A stretch of DNA of 64,000 nt from Tardiphaga sp052076105 (GCF_052076105.1 NZ_CP197245.1:2170001-2234000); one strand, 5' to 3'. Counted from the stretch's first letter, positions 8,794 to 17,859 are shown. Numbers and translations: made by a program. The notes: a model not told the origin generated them from the letters alone.

Positions 8794-9891
8794 ATGTCGA
8801 ATGATGATCACAACCGCAAGCCGCTGATGGATCGCCGGTCGCTGCTGCGCGGCGGCGCTGCGGCCGCATTGGCGGCGCCACTCGGCGTATGGGGCGCGCA
8901 GGCCTTTCCGTTCCGGCAGGCGTCACCCATCGATTTCTCGGAGTTTCCGATCTGCAGGACCGCATCGGAGGCGCCAGCACTCACCGGCGCCCCGCGAAAA
9001 TTGAAGCTCTCCTGGAATGCCGGCGCGGTCTGCCTCGCGCCGTTGCCGGTTGCGATCGATCATGGCTTCTTCCAGAAGCAGAACCTTGACGTCGAGCTGG
9101 TGAACTATAGCGGCTCGACTGACCAGCTTCTCGAAGCCATTGCCACCGGAAAATCCGATGCGGGCCTGGGCATGGCGCTGCGCTGGCTGAAGCCGCTGGA
9201 GCAGGGCTTCGACGTCAAGATCGTCGCCGGCACCCATGGCGGCTGCCTGCGCGCGCTGGCGCCGGTGAAATCGGAGGTTAAGAGCGTTGCGGATTTCAAG
9301 GGCAAGACCATCGCGGTCGGCGATATGGCCGGGCCTGACAAGAACTTCTTCTCGATCCAGCTCGCCAAGGCCGGCCTCAATCCGGACAAGGACGTCGAGT
9401 GGCGGCAATATCCCGGCAACCTCGTGCGGCTCGCCGTGGAGAAGGGCGAGGCACAGATCGGACTGGCATCCGATCCGCTGGCCTATCTCTGGCTCAAGGA
9501 TGGCGAGCTGAAGGAAGTCGGCTCCAATCTCGACGGCCCCTACAAGGATATCAGCTGCTGCATCGTCGGCGTGCGTGGCAGCCTGTTGCGTGACGATCCA
9601 CTGGTCGCGCGCGGCCTGACGCAGGCGCTGCTCGATGCAGCGATGTTCGTATCGCAGAATCCCGAGAAGGCTGCGAAGTCGTTCCAGCCTTACGCACCAA
9701 AGAATGCCACCGTCGAGGATCTGCTGGGCATGGTGAAGTACCACACCCATCATCATCACCCCGTGGGCGATGCGCTGAAGCGCGAGCTGAAATCCTACGC
9801 CGACGATCTCAAGACGGTCTCGGTGTTCAAGCCGTCAACCGACACCACCAAATTCGCGGAGCGCATCTATGCCGACGTATTCCGCGTCTGA
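8794..9891 (+). CDS. ABC transporter substrate-binding protein, sulfonate/nitrate type (1)
   Basis: Periplasmic binding protein of the SsuA/NrtA/ThiY fold, 365 residues. The N-terminus has a twin-arginine motif (DRRSLLRGG, Arg14-Arg15) followed by an Ala-rich stretch, so Tat export is likely. The core shows PLPVAIDHGFFQKQNLDVELV, VKSVADFKGKTIAVG and a C-terminal helical part. An unusual His cluster (His317, His319-322) could bind metal. The start at 8794 is set by AAGGAG 5 bp upstream; an earlier ATG lacks a site. The permease gene overlaps the 3' end. The ligand is probably an organosulfur compound, from the sulfur-gene context. Confidence 0.87.
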   Translation: MSNDDHNRKPLMDRRSLLRGGAAAALAAPLGVWGAQAFPFRQASPIDFSEFPICRTASEAPALTGAPRKLKLSWNAGAVCLAPLPVAIDHGFFQKQNLDVELVNYSGSTDQLLEAIATGKSDAGLGMALRWLKPLEQGFDVKIVAGTHGGCLRALAPVKSEVKSVADFKGKTIAVGDMAGPDKNFFSIQLAKAGLNPDKDVEWRQYPGNLVRLAVEKGEAQIGLASDPLAYLWLKDGELKEVGSNLDGPYKDISCCIVGVRGSLLRDDPLVARGLTQALLDAAMFVSQNPEKAAKSFQPYAPKNATVEDLLGMVKYHTHHHHPVGDALKRELKSYADDLKTVSVFKPSTDTTKFAERIYADVFRV

Positions 9892-10909
9892 GATCGCATC
9901 GCTTGGCGGTGACCGCGAGACCGCGCTGATTGCTGGCGATAGCGGACTTCAATTCGTCAGCAGGCTTCGTTTCAGCATCACAGGGATCGGGGCAGGGCTT
10001 GCCTGGCTGGCCTTCGGCCTGTCGTGCCTGCGATGGCCGGATATCGGCGACTGGCCACGCACCGAGGCAGTGGCCTATACGGCATTCGCGATTGCTGGCG
10101 GCATCGCGATTGCAACCACGGCGCAGGCAGCGCTCGGCAAATTCGGCGATGGCGTGCAGCGGCGCGCGCCATGGCTGCTTGCCTTGGGAGTGTTCCTGAC
10201 GCTGTGGGAGCTTTCCACGGCAAAATTCGGCTGGTTGCCGTTGCCGTTCTTTCCGCCGCCGCAGTCGATCGTTGAGGTCTATACCGACGATCTGCCGAAA
10301 CTGCTCGACAGCGCCTTCGCCTCGGTGAAGCTGCAGCTCGGCGGCTATTTCATCGGCGCGGTCGTGGGCTTCCTCACCGGCGTCTCCATCGGCTGGTCGC
10401 GGCTCGCGGGCTATTGGGTGCATCCGATCCTGCGCTTCATCGGACCGTTGCCGGCGACGGCGTGGCTCCCGATTGCGTTCTTCACGTTCCCGTCGGCCTG
10501 GAGCGCCAGCACGTTCCTGATCGCGCTGGCCACCGGTTTTCCGGTGACGGTTCTGACCTGGTCGGGTGTGGCCAGCGTCAGCAGTGCCTATTACGACGTC
10601 GCGCGAACGCTTGGCGCCAGGCCGTCGTTTCTGGTGACCAAGGTCGCAATCCCCGCAGCCTTGCCGCACGTGTTCGTCGGCCTGTTCATGGGGCTCGGCG
10701 CGTCCTTTGCGGTGCTGGTCGTGGCCGAGATGATCGGCGTCAAGGCCGGGCTTGGCTTCTATCTGCAATGGGCGCAGGGCTGGGCGTCCTACAACAACAT
10801 GTATGCGGCGCTGATCGTGATGTCGCTGCTCTGCTCCGGCGCGATCACGTTGCTGTTCAAGGTCCGCGACCGCCTGCTGGTCTGGCAGAAGGGCGTCGTC
10901 AAATGGTAG
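9869..10909 (+). CDS. ABC transporter permease, SsuC/TauC family (1)
   Basis: Inner-membrane permease of the BPD_transp_1 family, 346 residues. It is longer than the usual about 260 because of an N-terminal extension with two or three hydrophobic segments (residues about 32-60 and 65-85). The family core begins near residue 110 (LWELSTAKFGWLPLPFFPPP). The EAA-type loop is seen around ARTLGARPSFLVTKVAIPAALPHVF. The ATG lies inside the 3' end of the binding-protein gene (23-bp overlap), implying coupling. It pairs with the ATPase that follows. Confidence 0.87.
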   Translation: MPTYSASEIASLGGDRETALIAGDSGLQFVSRLRFSITGIGAGLAWLAFGLSCLRWPDIGDWPRTEAVAYTAFAIAGGIAIATTAQAALGKFGDGVQRRAPWLLALGVFLTLWELSTAKFGWLPLPFFPPPQSIVEVYTDDLPKLLDSAFASVKLQLGGYFIGAVVGFLTGVSIGWSRLAGYWVHPILRFIGPLPATAWLPIAFFTFPSAWSASTFLIALATGFPVTVLTWSGVASVSSAYYDVARTLGARPSFLVTKVAIPAALPHVFVGLFMGLGASFAVLVVAEMIGVKAGLGFYLQWAQGWASYNNMYAALIVMSLLCSGAITLLFKVRDRLLVWQKGVVKW

Positions 10910-11694
10910 CGCTGGCAAAACCGTTTCAATCCGCAACGACCGGCGCGTCGCTCGACATCAAGGGCGTCAGCCACGCCTTCGATATCGATGGCAGCGTCTT
11001 GCCGGTACTCGACGATGTCAGCATCAGCGTTGCGCCGGGCGAGTTCGTGGCGCTGCTCGGGCCCTCCGGCTGCGGCAAGTCCACGCTGCTGCGCCTCGTG
11101 GCCGGTCTCGAGCCGCCGCGCGCCGGCACGCTGGATGAGGACGGCGTCGCCATCACCGGGCCGTATCCGTCCCGCGTCGTGGTGTTTCAGGACCCGACGC
11201 TGTTTCCGTGGCGGACTGTCTGGGACAATGTCGCGCTCGGGCTGGAAGCGCAGGGCGTCCTGAAGACGCAGCGTCACCGTGTCGATGCCGCGATCGATCT
11301 CGTCGGCCTCGGCTCCTTCCGCAAAGCCTATCCGCATCAGCTCTCGGGCGGTATGGCGCAGCGCGTCGCGCTGGCGCGGGCGCTGGTGAACGATCCGCGT
11401 ATCCTCGTGCTGGACGAGCCGCTCGGCAAGCTCGACTCGCTGACACGCATCACGATGCAGGCCGAGCTGGTCTCGCTGTGGCAGCGCAACGGCTTCACGG
11501 CATTGCTGGTGACCCATGACGTGGAGGAGGCGCTGTTCCTCGCCAATCGCGTCATCGTGTTCAGCGACCGGCCGGCGCGTGTGACGGCGGACATCACGGT
11601 CGACCGGCCCTATCCGCGCCATCGCGGCGATCCCCATCTGGCCGAGTTGCGGCGACAGATACTGGGGCTGCTCGGGCTGGATGCGACGTGGTGA
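10903..11694 (+). CDS. ABC transporter ATP-binding protein, SsuB/TauB family (1)
   Basis: ATPase of the first sulfonate-type importer, 263 residues. Walker A GPSGCGKST, signature LSGGMAQRV, Walker B ILVLDEP with the LGKLD D-loop and the H-loop THDVEEA are all present. The open frame reaches back to 10414 through the permease gene. The ATG at 10903, overlapping the permease stop by 7 bp, gives the normal family length and N-terminus. Confidence 0.9.
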   Translation: MVALAKPFQSATTGASLDIKGVSHAFDIDGSVLPVLDDVSISVAPGEFVALLGPSGCGKSTLLRLVAGLEPPRAGTLDEDGVAITGPYPSRVVVFQDPTLFPWRTVWDNVALGLEAQGVLKTQRHRVDAAIDLVGLGSFRKAYPHQLSGGMAQRVALARALVNDPRILVLDEPLGKLDSLTRITMQAELVSLWQRNGFTALLVTHDVEEALFLANRVIVFSDRPARVTADITVDRPYPRHRGDPHLAELRRQILGLLGLDATW

Positions 11695-11767
11695 GCCCGT
11701 CCCGGCTATGATCCGTTGCGGGTGGGGGCATGCTCCACCGATAGCTGTATACGAGGCATGGATATTG

Positions 11768-11808
11768 CATTCCTTTTGGGCTGACACACGGTTCAGCCCG
11801 AGGGAATG
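11768..11808 (+). promoter_or_regulatory. Leader hairpin that would cover the ribosome binding site of the next gene
   Basis: The 5' leader of the binding-protein gene at 11811 can fold into a two-part stem. Outer arms are CATTCC (11768-11773) and GGAATG (11803-11808). Inner arms are GGGCTGA (11778-11784) and TCAGCCC (11793-11799). The AGGGA ribosome site (11801-11805) lies in the 3' arm, so translation could depend on opening the hairpin. It matches no riboswitch class I know. Confidence 0.45.
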
Positions 11809-11810
11809 AC

Positions 11811-12767
11811 ATGTACAGCACCAACCGACGCGATTTCATCCGCCTGACGGCCATTGCCGCGGCGCTGTCCACGACCAGCATCAAGGCATTCGCTGCCGAC
11901 CGCGTGGTCAAGATCGGGACGCTGAAGCTCATTCACGGCGTCACGCCGTATTTCTACGATAAATTCGCGCCCGCCGGCATCAAGTTCGAGGTCATCCCGT
12001 TCGAGACCCCGACGGACGGCAAGAATGCCGTCGTGACCGGCACGGTCGATTTCGGCATTTTCGGTTTTGCCGCGGCGACGCTGGGCGGCGCCAATGGCGA
12101 GCCGATCGTGGTGATCGCGTCTGCCTGCAATCGCGGCATGGCCGTCGTCGCCAAGAAGGATTCCGGGATCAACACCATCAAGGACCTGAAGGGCAAGAAA
12201 GTCGCCATCCTGCCGGGCTCGACCCAGGAAGTCGTGATCCTCGATCGCCTCGCGGCTGAAGGGATGACGGTGAAGGATGTCGAGTCCGTGCGCCTGTCCT
12301 TCAGCGACATGGCGCCGGCGCTCGCCCGCGGCGATATCGACGCCTATGTGGGCGCCGAGCCCGGCCCGGGCATCAGCCTCGCCAATGGCGTCGGGCAAAT
12401 CGTCGAATATCCCTACACCACGCCGACAGGTTCGCTGAACATGGTGCTGGCCACCCGCCGCGAGCTGATCGAGAAAGATCCCGAGCTGATCAAGGCGCTG
12501 CTCAAGACCCATCGTCAGGCCGCCGAATATGCCATGAAGGACCGTGAAGCCTTTATCGCGATCGCGATGCAGAAGCTCGGCCAGCAGAAGCCGTCGATCG
12601 AGAAGGCGGCGCCCAATGTGGAGCTGACCTGGAACATCGACGACCAGTTCATGAAGCAGGCGGAATATTACGGCAGCCAGATGCTGGCCAAGAAGCAGAT
12701 CCGCCAGCAGCCGGACTACAAGACCTTCATCGATGCGAGCTTCGTGAAGGCACTGGCCGCCACGTGA
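11811..12767 (+). CDS. ABC transporter substrate-binding protein, sulfonate/nitrate type (2)
   Basis: Periplasmic binding protein, 318 residues, with an N-terminal RRDF motif and hydrophobic stretch (TNRRDFIRLTAIAAAL) typical of Tat or Sec export; mature start near residue 29. The core shows the NMT1/SsuA pattern: GTVDFGIFGFAAA, NTIKDLKGKKVAILPGS and RGDIDAYVGAEP. It begins a second transporter operon with the permease and ATPase downstream. A possible RBS-sequestering hairpin lies directly upstream. Probable ligand is a sulfonate or related anion, by context only. Confidence 0.87.
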   Translation: MYSTNRRDFIRLTAIAAALSTTSIKAFAADRVVKIGTLKLIHGVTPYFYDKFAPAGIKFEVIPFETPTDGKNAVVTGTVDFGIFGFAAATLGGANGEPIVVIASACNRGMAVVAKKDSGINTIKDLKGKKVAILPGSTQEVVILDRLAAEGMTVKDVESVRLSFSDMAPALARGDIDAYVGAEPGPGISLANGVGQIVEYPYTTPTGSLNMVLATRRELIEKDPELIKALLKTHRQAAEYAMKDREAFIAIAMQKLGQQKPSIEKAAPNVELTWNIDDQFMKQAEYYGSQMLAKKQIRQQPDYKTFIDASFVKALAAT

Positions 12768-12774
12768 GCGTGTC

Positions 12775-13659
12775 GTGAGTTTGCAAACGACGATGGGCGA
12801 GGCGTCCAGCAGGAGTGAGCTTGCTCCGGCAGCGGAGACGCCGCCGTTGCCTGCGGCCGGGAAGGGCGGGCTGGGCATGCAGCGTGTGCGCACGGTCGCG
12901 CTCGCGCTGATCGTGCCGGTTTGCCTGATGGTGATCTGGGACGTCATGGTGCGCTGGACCGGCACGCGGCTGGTGCCGTCGCCGGCCGGCGTCGCCATCA
13001 TGATGTGGGACTTCGCCTTCGGCGGTATCTATGACGATGCCTATAGCGCCAGTCTGCCGATCCATTTCTGGAAAAGCGTGCAGCGTGTCTATGGCGGCTT
13101 TCTCTGCGCGGCGGCGATCGGCATTCCGCTCGGCCTGATGATCGGGCGCATGCCGTTGCTGCGCAAGCTGCTCGATCCCACGCTGTCGCTGTTGCGACCG
13201 ATCCCGGTGACGGCATGGCTGCCGCTGTCGATGATCTTCTTTGGCCTCGGCCCGCGCGCGGCGATCTTCCTGGTGTTTCTCGGCGCGTTCTTCCCGATCC
13301 TGCTCAATACGGTGTTCGGCGTACGATCTGTCGATATCAGGCTGTTCGAGGCAGCCGAGATGCTTGGCTGCAGCGGCGCGCAGCAATTCCGCTCGGTCGT
13401 GCTGCCGGCGGCGCTGCCGAGCATCTTCAACGGACTGCGTCTCGGTGCGGGTTTTGCCTGGATACTGATCGTCGTCGGCGAGATGACCGGCGTGCCCGAA
13501 GGTCTCGGCGCCGTCATCATGGATGGCCGCACATTGTCGCGCACCGATCTCGTGATCACCGGCATGATCATCATCGGCATCACCGGCTTCGTGTCGGATC
13601 GCATCCTGCTGATGCTCAGCAACTACTTCCTGCGCTGGAGTCCGCAGCATCATGCTTGA
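12775..13659 (+). CDS. ABC transporter permease, SsuC/TauC family (2)
   Basis: Inner-membrane permease, about 294 residues, six predicted membrane segments starting near residue 40. The family blocks RPIPVTAWLPLSMIFFGLGPRAAIFLV and the EAA loop (AAEMLGCSGAQQFRSVVLPAALPSIF) are clear. A GTG at 12775 gives the full frame; ATG 12793 is an alternative start. It lies 7 bp after the binding-protein gene and overlaps the ATPase start by 8 bp, so all three are one operon. Confidence 0.88.
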   Translation: MSLQTTMGEASSRSELAPAAETPPLPAAGKGGLGMQRVRTVALALIVPVCLMVIWDVMVRWTGTRLVPSPAGVAIMMWDFAFGGIYDDAYSASLPIHFWKSVQRVYGGFLCAAAIGIPLGLMIGRMPLLRKLLDPTLSLLRPIPVTAWLPLSMIFFGLGPRAAIFLVFLGAFFPILLNTVFGVRSVDIRLFEAAEMLGCSGAQQFRSVVLPAALPSIFNGLRLGAGFAWILIVVGEMTGVPEGLGAVIMDGRTLSRTDLVITGMIIIGITGFVSDRILLMLSNYFLRWSPQHHA

Positions 13660-14461
13660 TCAATCCACCGGGAAAAATGCGCCTGACATTCTCGAAGTCA
13701 GCGGTGTGCAGAAGTTCTACCGGGCCTCGAATGGCCCGGTCGAGGCGCTGCGCGGCGTCAATCTCACCATCCGCAAGGGCGAGTTCGTCTGCCTGCTCGG
13801 CGCCTCCGGCTGCGGCAAGTCCACGCTGCTGCGGATCATTGCCGGCTTCGAGAAGGTGACCGAGGGCTCGGTCACCATGTATGGCTTTCCGGTCGACAAA
13901 CCCGGCCCGGATCGCGGCATGGTGTTTCAGGATTACGCGCTGTTTCCGTGGCTGACGGTGCGCGACAATATCGGCTTCGGCCCCAAGCATCGTCGTCTCG
14001 CGACCAAGGTCGTGAACGAACTCACCGACAAGTTCATGACCATGGTCGGGCTGACGGCCTTTGCCGATCGCTATCCTCATCAACTCTCCGGCGGCATGAA
14101 GCAGCGTGTCGCCATCGCGCGCGTGCTGAGCAATGACACCGACGTGCTGCTGATGGACGAGCCGTTCGGCGCCCTCGATGCGTTGACCCGCAGCAAGCTG
14201 CAGGAGGAACTCGTCGAGATCTGGCGCACCACCGGCCTCACGGTGATCTTCGTGACGCATTCCGTCGAGGAGGCGGTGATGCTGGCGGATCGCGTCATTG
14301 TGATGTCGGCAGGGCCGGGCCGGATCGACTGCGAGATCGAGGTCGATCTGCCGCGCCCGCGCGACGTGGCATCGCCTGAATTCAACGCCTTGCGACGCGA
14401 GGTCACGCAGAAGCTCACGAGCCATATCGCAGGTAGCCGCGGCGTGGCGGCAGATTCCTGA
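13652..14461 (+). CDS. ABC transporter ATP-binding protein, SsuB/TauB family (2)
   Basis: ATPase of the second importer, 269 residues. It has Walker A GASGCGKST, Q-loop FQDYALFPW, signature LSGGMKQRV, Walker B VLLMDEP, D-loop GALD and H-loop THSVEEAV. The 8-bp overlap with the permease indicates translational coupling. Confidence 0.9.
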   Translation: MLDQSTGKNAPDILEVSGVQKFYRASNGPVEALRGVNLTIRKGEFVCLLGASGCGKSTLLRIIAGFEKVTEGSVTMYGFPVDKPGPDRGMVFQDYALFPWLTVRDNIGFGPKHRRLATKVVNELTDKFMTMVGLTAFADRYPHQLSGGMKQRVAIARVLSNDTDVLLMDEPFGALDALTRSKLQEELVEIWRTTGLTVIFVTHSVEEAVMLADRVIVMSAGPGRIDCEIEVDLPRPRDVASPEFNALRREVTQKLTSHIAGSRGVAADS

Positions 14462-14485
14462 ATCAGGCTTCAAAAACGCGCGAAT

Positions 14486-14519
14486 AAAATTCTCGCCTGT
14501 GATGGTTGGGGAGAATTTT
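14486..14519. promoter_or_regulatory. Inverted repeat before the ACAD-fold oxidoreductase operon
   Basis: Nine-base perfect arms AAAATTCTC (14486-14494) and GAGAATTTT (14511-14519), 16 bases apart, lie 111-144 bp before the start at 14630. They could be an operator or a hairpin ending the upstream transcript, but no T-run follows. The half-site is loosely like that between cysH and cysD. Confidence 0.3.
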
Positions 14520-14629
14520 CACCTGCGGGCCTGACGCCCATCAGTCCCGCTGTCGTTATTTCCGGATACCGCTTGTAACGCCTGCCGAACGGCATTCTCT
14601 AGGATCAGAGAAGCCGAAAGCAGTGCGAT

Positions 14630-15772
14630 ATGGACGCGGTTCCCAGCATTATCGACAAAGTGAGTTTGCTTGTTCCGGGCTTTGCGGAACGTGCGCCATC
14701 GCATGATCGTGCGGCGAGCTTTCCGTTCGAGAATTTTAAGGAACTGTCTGACGCGGGCCTGCTGGCGCTACCCGTGCCGAAGGCGCTGGGCGGCGCGGGC
14801 GCCGGCGTGCGCGAGACTGCACGTGTCATTAACGCGGTCGGCAAGGCCGATGCGGCGACCGCACTCGTATTGGCAATGCACTATATCCACCATCTGGTCA
14901 TCCCGCGGAGCGGCAACTGGCCCGCGCATCTGGCGCAGCTGGTGTCGCGCGACGCGGTGAATGCTCCGGCGTTGATCAATGCGCTGCGCGTCGAGCCCGA
15001 TCAGGGATCGCCGTCGCGGGGCGGTCTGCCGGTGACGACTGCGCGTCGCACCGCCGAAGGCTGGCGCATCTCCGGCCGCAAGATCTATTCGACTGGTTCG
15101 CCGATCCTCAAATGGTACACCGTGTGGGCAAAAACCGACGAGCCGGACGCGCGCGTTGGTGTGTTCCTGGTGCCGTCGGGTTTGCCGGGCACGGAGATCG
15201 TCGAGACATGGGATCATCTCGGTCTGCGCGCCAGCGGCAGCCATGACGTCGTCTTCGAGGACGTGCTCATCCCACTCGAAAACGAAGTGGATGTGCGTCG
15301 TCCCGCCGAATGGGGTGCGCCGGATGTGTCCCAGTCGACCATCCAGGCGGTGCTGGTCGGCGCGGTCTATGACGGCGTTGCGCGGGCGGCGCGCGACTGG
15401 CTGATCGACTTTCTCAAGACCCGCACGCCATCGAGCCTCGGCGCGCCGCTGGCGACGCTGCCGCGCGCACAGGAGATTGTTGGCGGCATCGAGGCGAAGC
15501 TCGCGGTGAATGCGCGGCTGCTCGACACCTTCGCACGCGACATTGATGACGACGTGGTGCTGACACCGGTCGAAGCGAATATTCTCAAGCTCACCGTCAC
15601 GAACAATGCAGTTGCCGTCGTCGAAGACGCGCTATCCCTGACCAGCAATCACGGACTGACCCGCGCCAATCCGCTGGAGCGGCATTACCGCGACGTGCTG
15701 TGTGGCCGCGTGCACACGCCGCAGGACGACAGCACCAGGATTTCCGCCGGCCGTATCGCGCTCGGCATCTGA
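14630..15772 (+). CDS. Acyl-CoA dehydrogenase-fold oxidoreductase (SfnB/DszC-like)
   Basis: Flavoprotein of the acyl-CoA dehydrogenase superfamily, 380 residues. The three ACAD domains can be followed: helical N-terminus, beta domain around WRISGRKIYSTGS, and the C-terminal helical bundle. Position beside an SsuD-like monooxygenase and sulfonate transporters suggests a flavin monooxygenase of the SfnB/DszC branch, acting on an organosulfur compound, rather than fatty acid oxidation. It is 25 bp upstream of the monooxygenase gene. No FMN reductase gene is in the window. Confidence 0.8.
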   Translation: MDAVPSIIDKVSLLVPGFAERAPSHDRAASFPFENFKELSDAGLLALPVPKALGGAGAGVRETARVINAVGKADAATALVLAMHYIHHLVIPRSGNWPAHLAQLVSRDAVNAPALINALRVEPDQGSPSRGGLPVTTARRTAEGWRISGRKIYSTGSPILKWYTVWAKTDEPDARVGVFLVPSGLPGTEIVETWDHLGLRASGSHDVVFEDVLIPLENEVDVRRPAEWGAPDVSQSTIQAVLVGAVYDGVARAARDWLIDFLKTRTPSSLGAPLATLPRAQEIVGGIEAKLAVNARLLDTFARDIDDDVVLTPVEANILKLTVTNNAVAVVEDALSLTSNHGLTRANPLERHYRDVLCGRVHTPQDDSTRISAGRIALGI

Positions 15773-15797
15773 ACAACAGCAGGAAGTGGAGAGACCC

Positions 15798-16892
15798 ATG
15801 TCCGTCGAATTCATCGGCTTTATCACCAATAACGACGCATCCGAGACCCGGGTGCGCTCCGGCCCGGTGCTTGATCCCGGCTATATCGAAACCGTCGCCA
15901 AGGCGCATGAGCTTGCCGGCTTCGACCGCGCACTGCTCGCCTTCCATTCGACCACGCCGGACGGCCTGCAAGTCGCCCAGCACGCGCTCGGCGTCACCGA
16001 AAAGCTGAAAGTGATGATCGCCCAGCGTCCGGGTTTCACTGCACCGACGGTGCTGGCGCGCCAGCTTGCCACCATCGAGAATTTCCACCATGGCCGCGTC
16101 TCGCTGCATGTCATCACCGGTGGCAATGCCAAGGAGCTGCGGCAGGATGGCAATACGCTCGACGACAAGGACGAGCGCTACGCGCGCACCAGCGAATGGC
16201 TCGACATCATCAAGCAGGAATGGACGAGCGAAAAGCCGTTCGACTATGCCGGCAAGTATTATCAGGTCGAAGGCGGCTTCTCGCAGGTGAAGCCCACCGT
16301 ACCGATCCATGTCTTCGTTGGCGGCGCATCCGATGCGGCGATCGACGTGTCGGGCAAGCATGCCGATACCTTTGCGCTGTGGGGTGAGTCTTACGCGCAG
16401 GTGCGTGACGTCACCGGCCGTGTCCGCGCTGCCGCTGCCAAATATGGGCGGACGGCGCCGCGTTTCAGCCTGTCGGTGCGCCCGATCATCGCCGATACTG
16501 AGGAGAAAGCCTGGGCCAAGGCCGATGACATTCTCGCCCGCGCCACCGCGCTGCAGGACAAGACCGGCTATCGCAAGCCGGCCGATGGCCATGCCACGGC
16601 CGGCGCAAAGCGTCTGCTGGCGCTGGCCGAGCAGGGCACCCGCATCGACAAGCGGCTGTGGACCGAGATGGCGGCGCTCACCGGCGCCAACAGCAATACG
16701 ACGGCGCTGGTCGGTACGCCCGAGCAGGTCGCCGAAGTGTTCGCCGATTACTATGATCTCGGCGTCAGTCACTTCCTGATCCGCGGCTTCGATCCCCTGA
16801 TCGACGCCATCGATTATGGCCGCGAACTGATCCCGCGCACCCGTGAGTTGATTGCGGCGCGTGACGCCGCCAAAGGAGTTGTCGCAGCATGA
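15798..16892 (+). CDS. FMN-dependent alkanesulfonate monooxygenase-like protein (SsuD family)
   Basis: Bacterial luciferase-fold (LLM) enzyme, 364 residues, close in plan to SsuD, which uses FMNH2 and O2 to release sulfite from alkanesulfonates. Family-like blocks include LKVMIAQRPGFTAPTVLARQLATIE, GRVSLHVITGG, ERYARTSEWLDI and the C-terminal TALVGTPEQVAEVFADYYDLG. The start at 15798 follows AGGAAG/GGAGAG; the frame extends upstream but into the preceding gene. ATGA overlap with the downstream binding-protein gene. The sulfite formed could feed the reductase pair at 4.9-8.3 kb. Confidence 0.87.
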   Translation: MSVEFIGFITNNDASETRVRSGPVLDPGYIETVAKAHELAGFDRALLAFHSTTPDGLQVAQHALGVTEKLKVMIAQRPGFTAPTVLARQLATIENFHHGRVSLHVITGGNAKELRQDGNTLDDKDERYARTSEWLDIIKQEWTSEKPFDYAGKYYQVEGGFSQVKPTVPIHVFVGGASDAAIDVSGKHADTFALWGESYAQVRDVTGRVRAAAAKYGRTAPRFSLSVRPIIADTEEKAWAKADDILARATALQDKTGYRKPADGHATAGAKRLLALAEQGTRIDKRLWTEMAALTGANSNTTALVGTPEQVAEVFADYYDLGVSHFLIRGFDPLIDAIDYGRELIPRTRELIAARDAAKGVVAA

Positions 16893-17833
16893 AACGGCTC
16901 GCACTCGCCGCCGGCCTGATCCTCGCGGTCTTCGCAACTTCCGCTCGCGCCGAGACGACATTGATCGTCGGCGACCAGAAGGGTAACGCGCGCGCCGTGA
17001 TGGAAGCGGCCGGCGTGCTGAAGGACGTGTCATACAAAATAGAATGGAAGGAGTTTGCCGCAGCGGCCCCGCTGCTGGAGGCGCTCGGCGCCGGTGTACT
17101 CGATAGCGGGCTGGTCGGCGATGCGCCCTTCACCTTTGCCGCGGCGGCCAATGTGCCGGTCAAGGCAATCGGCGCGATCCGGCAGACCGGCGACGGCCTC
17201 GCCGTGCTGGTGCCGAAGGACTCGGCGATCAAGAGCTTCGACGATCTGAAGGGCAAGAAGATCGCCACCGGCCGTGGCTCGATCGGGCACCAGCTTATTC
17301 TCGCTGCACTGGAGAAGAAGGGCTGGACCACCAGCGACGTGCAGATCGTGTTTCTCGCGCCGTCCGACGCCAAGGTTGCCTATACCCGTGGCTCCGTCGA
17401 TGCGTGGTCGACCTGGGAGCCCTATGTGAGTCAGGAAGAGGTGCTGTTCCAGTCGCGCGTCGTGTTGAATGCGGAGGGTCTGACATCGGGGCTGAGCTTT
17501 GTGGTGGCGACGCCGAATGCGATCCGCGACAAGCATGCCGAACTCGAGGACTACCTCCGCCGCTTCACCGCGGCCCGCGCCTGGGCGCTGAAGAACGCGG
17601 ATGCCTATGCGCAGACCTGGGGCAAGCTGATGAACGTGGCGCCGTCGGTGCCGCTGAACTGGTTGAACCGTGCCCAGATCAGGATTGCACCGGTCGATGA
17701 CGGCGTGGTCGCCGACGAGCAGAAGACGATCGATCTCTATCTGCGCAGCGGCCTGATCAAGCAGAAGCTCGACGCCAATGCGATTGTGGATCGGTCGTTC
17801 AACGCTGCAATCGGGAAGGGCGCGGGACTGTAA
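16889..17833 (+). CDS. ABC transporter substrate-binding protein, SsuA-like (3)
   Basis: Periplasmic binding protein, 314 residues, with a Sec signal peptide (cleavage likely after SARA, residue 21). SsuA-type blocks include LLEALGAGVLDSGLVGDAPFTFA, FDDLKGKKIATGRGS and GSVDAWSTWEPYV. It overlaps the monooxygenase gene by four bases but has no permease or ATPase of its own. It probably delivers ligand to one of the two upstream transporters or to one encoded elsewhere. Confidence 0.88.
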   Translation: MKRLALAAGLILAVFATSARAETTLIVGDQKGNARAVMEAAGVLKDVSYKIEWKEFAAAAPLLEALGAGVLDSGLVGDAPFTFAAAANVPVKAIGAIRQTGDGLAVLVPKDSAIKSFDDLKGKKIATGRGSIGHQLILAALEKKGWTTSDVQIVFLAPSDAKVAYTRGSVDAWSTWEPYVSQEEVLFQSRVVLNAEGLTSGLSFVVATPNAIRDKHAELEDYLRRFTAARAWALKNADAYAQTWGKLMNVAPSVPLNWLNRAQIRIAPVDDGVVADEQKTIDLYLRSGLIKQKLDANAIVDRSFNAAIGKGAGL

Positions 17834-17859
17834 GCTCAAGCGCCGACTACGCATTCAGG

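Noticed and set aside
15597..17033. 478-codon minus-strand frame across the ACAD-fold and SsuD-like genes
   Set aside because: Antisense shadow; it is Arg-rich low-complexity sequence with no family resemblance, and crosses two well-supported genes.
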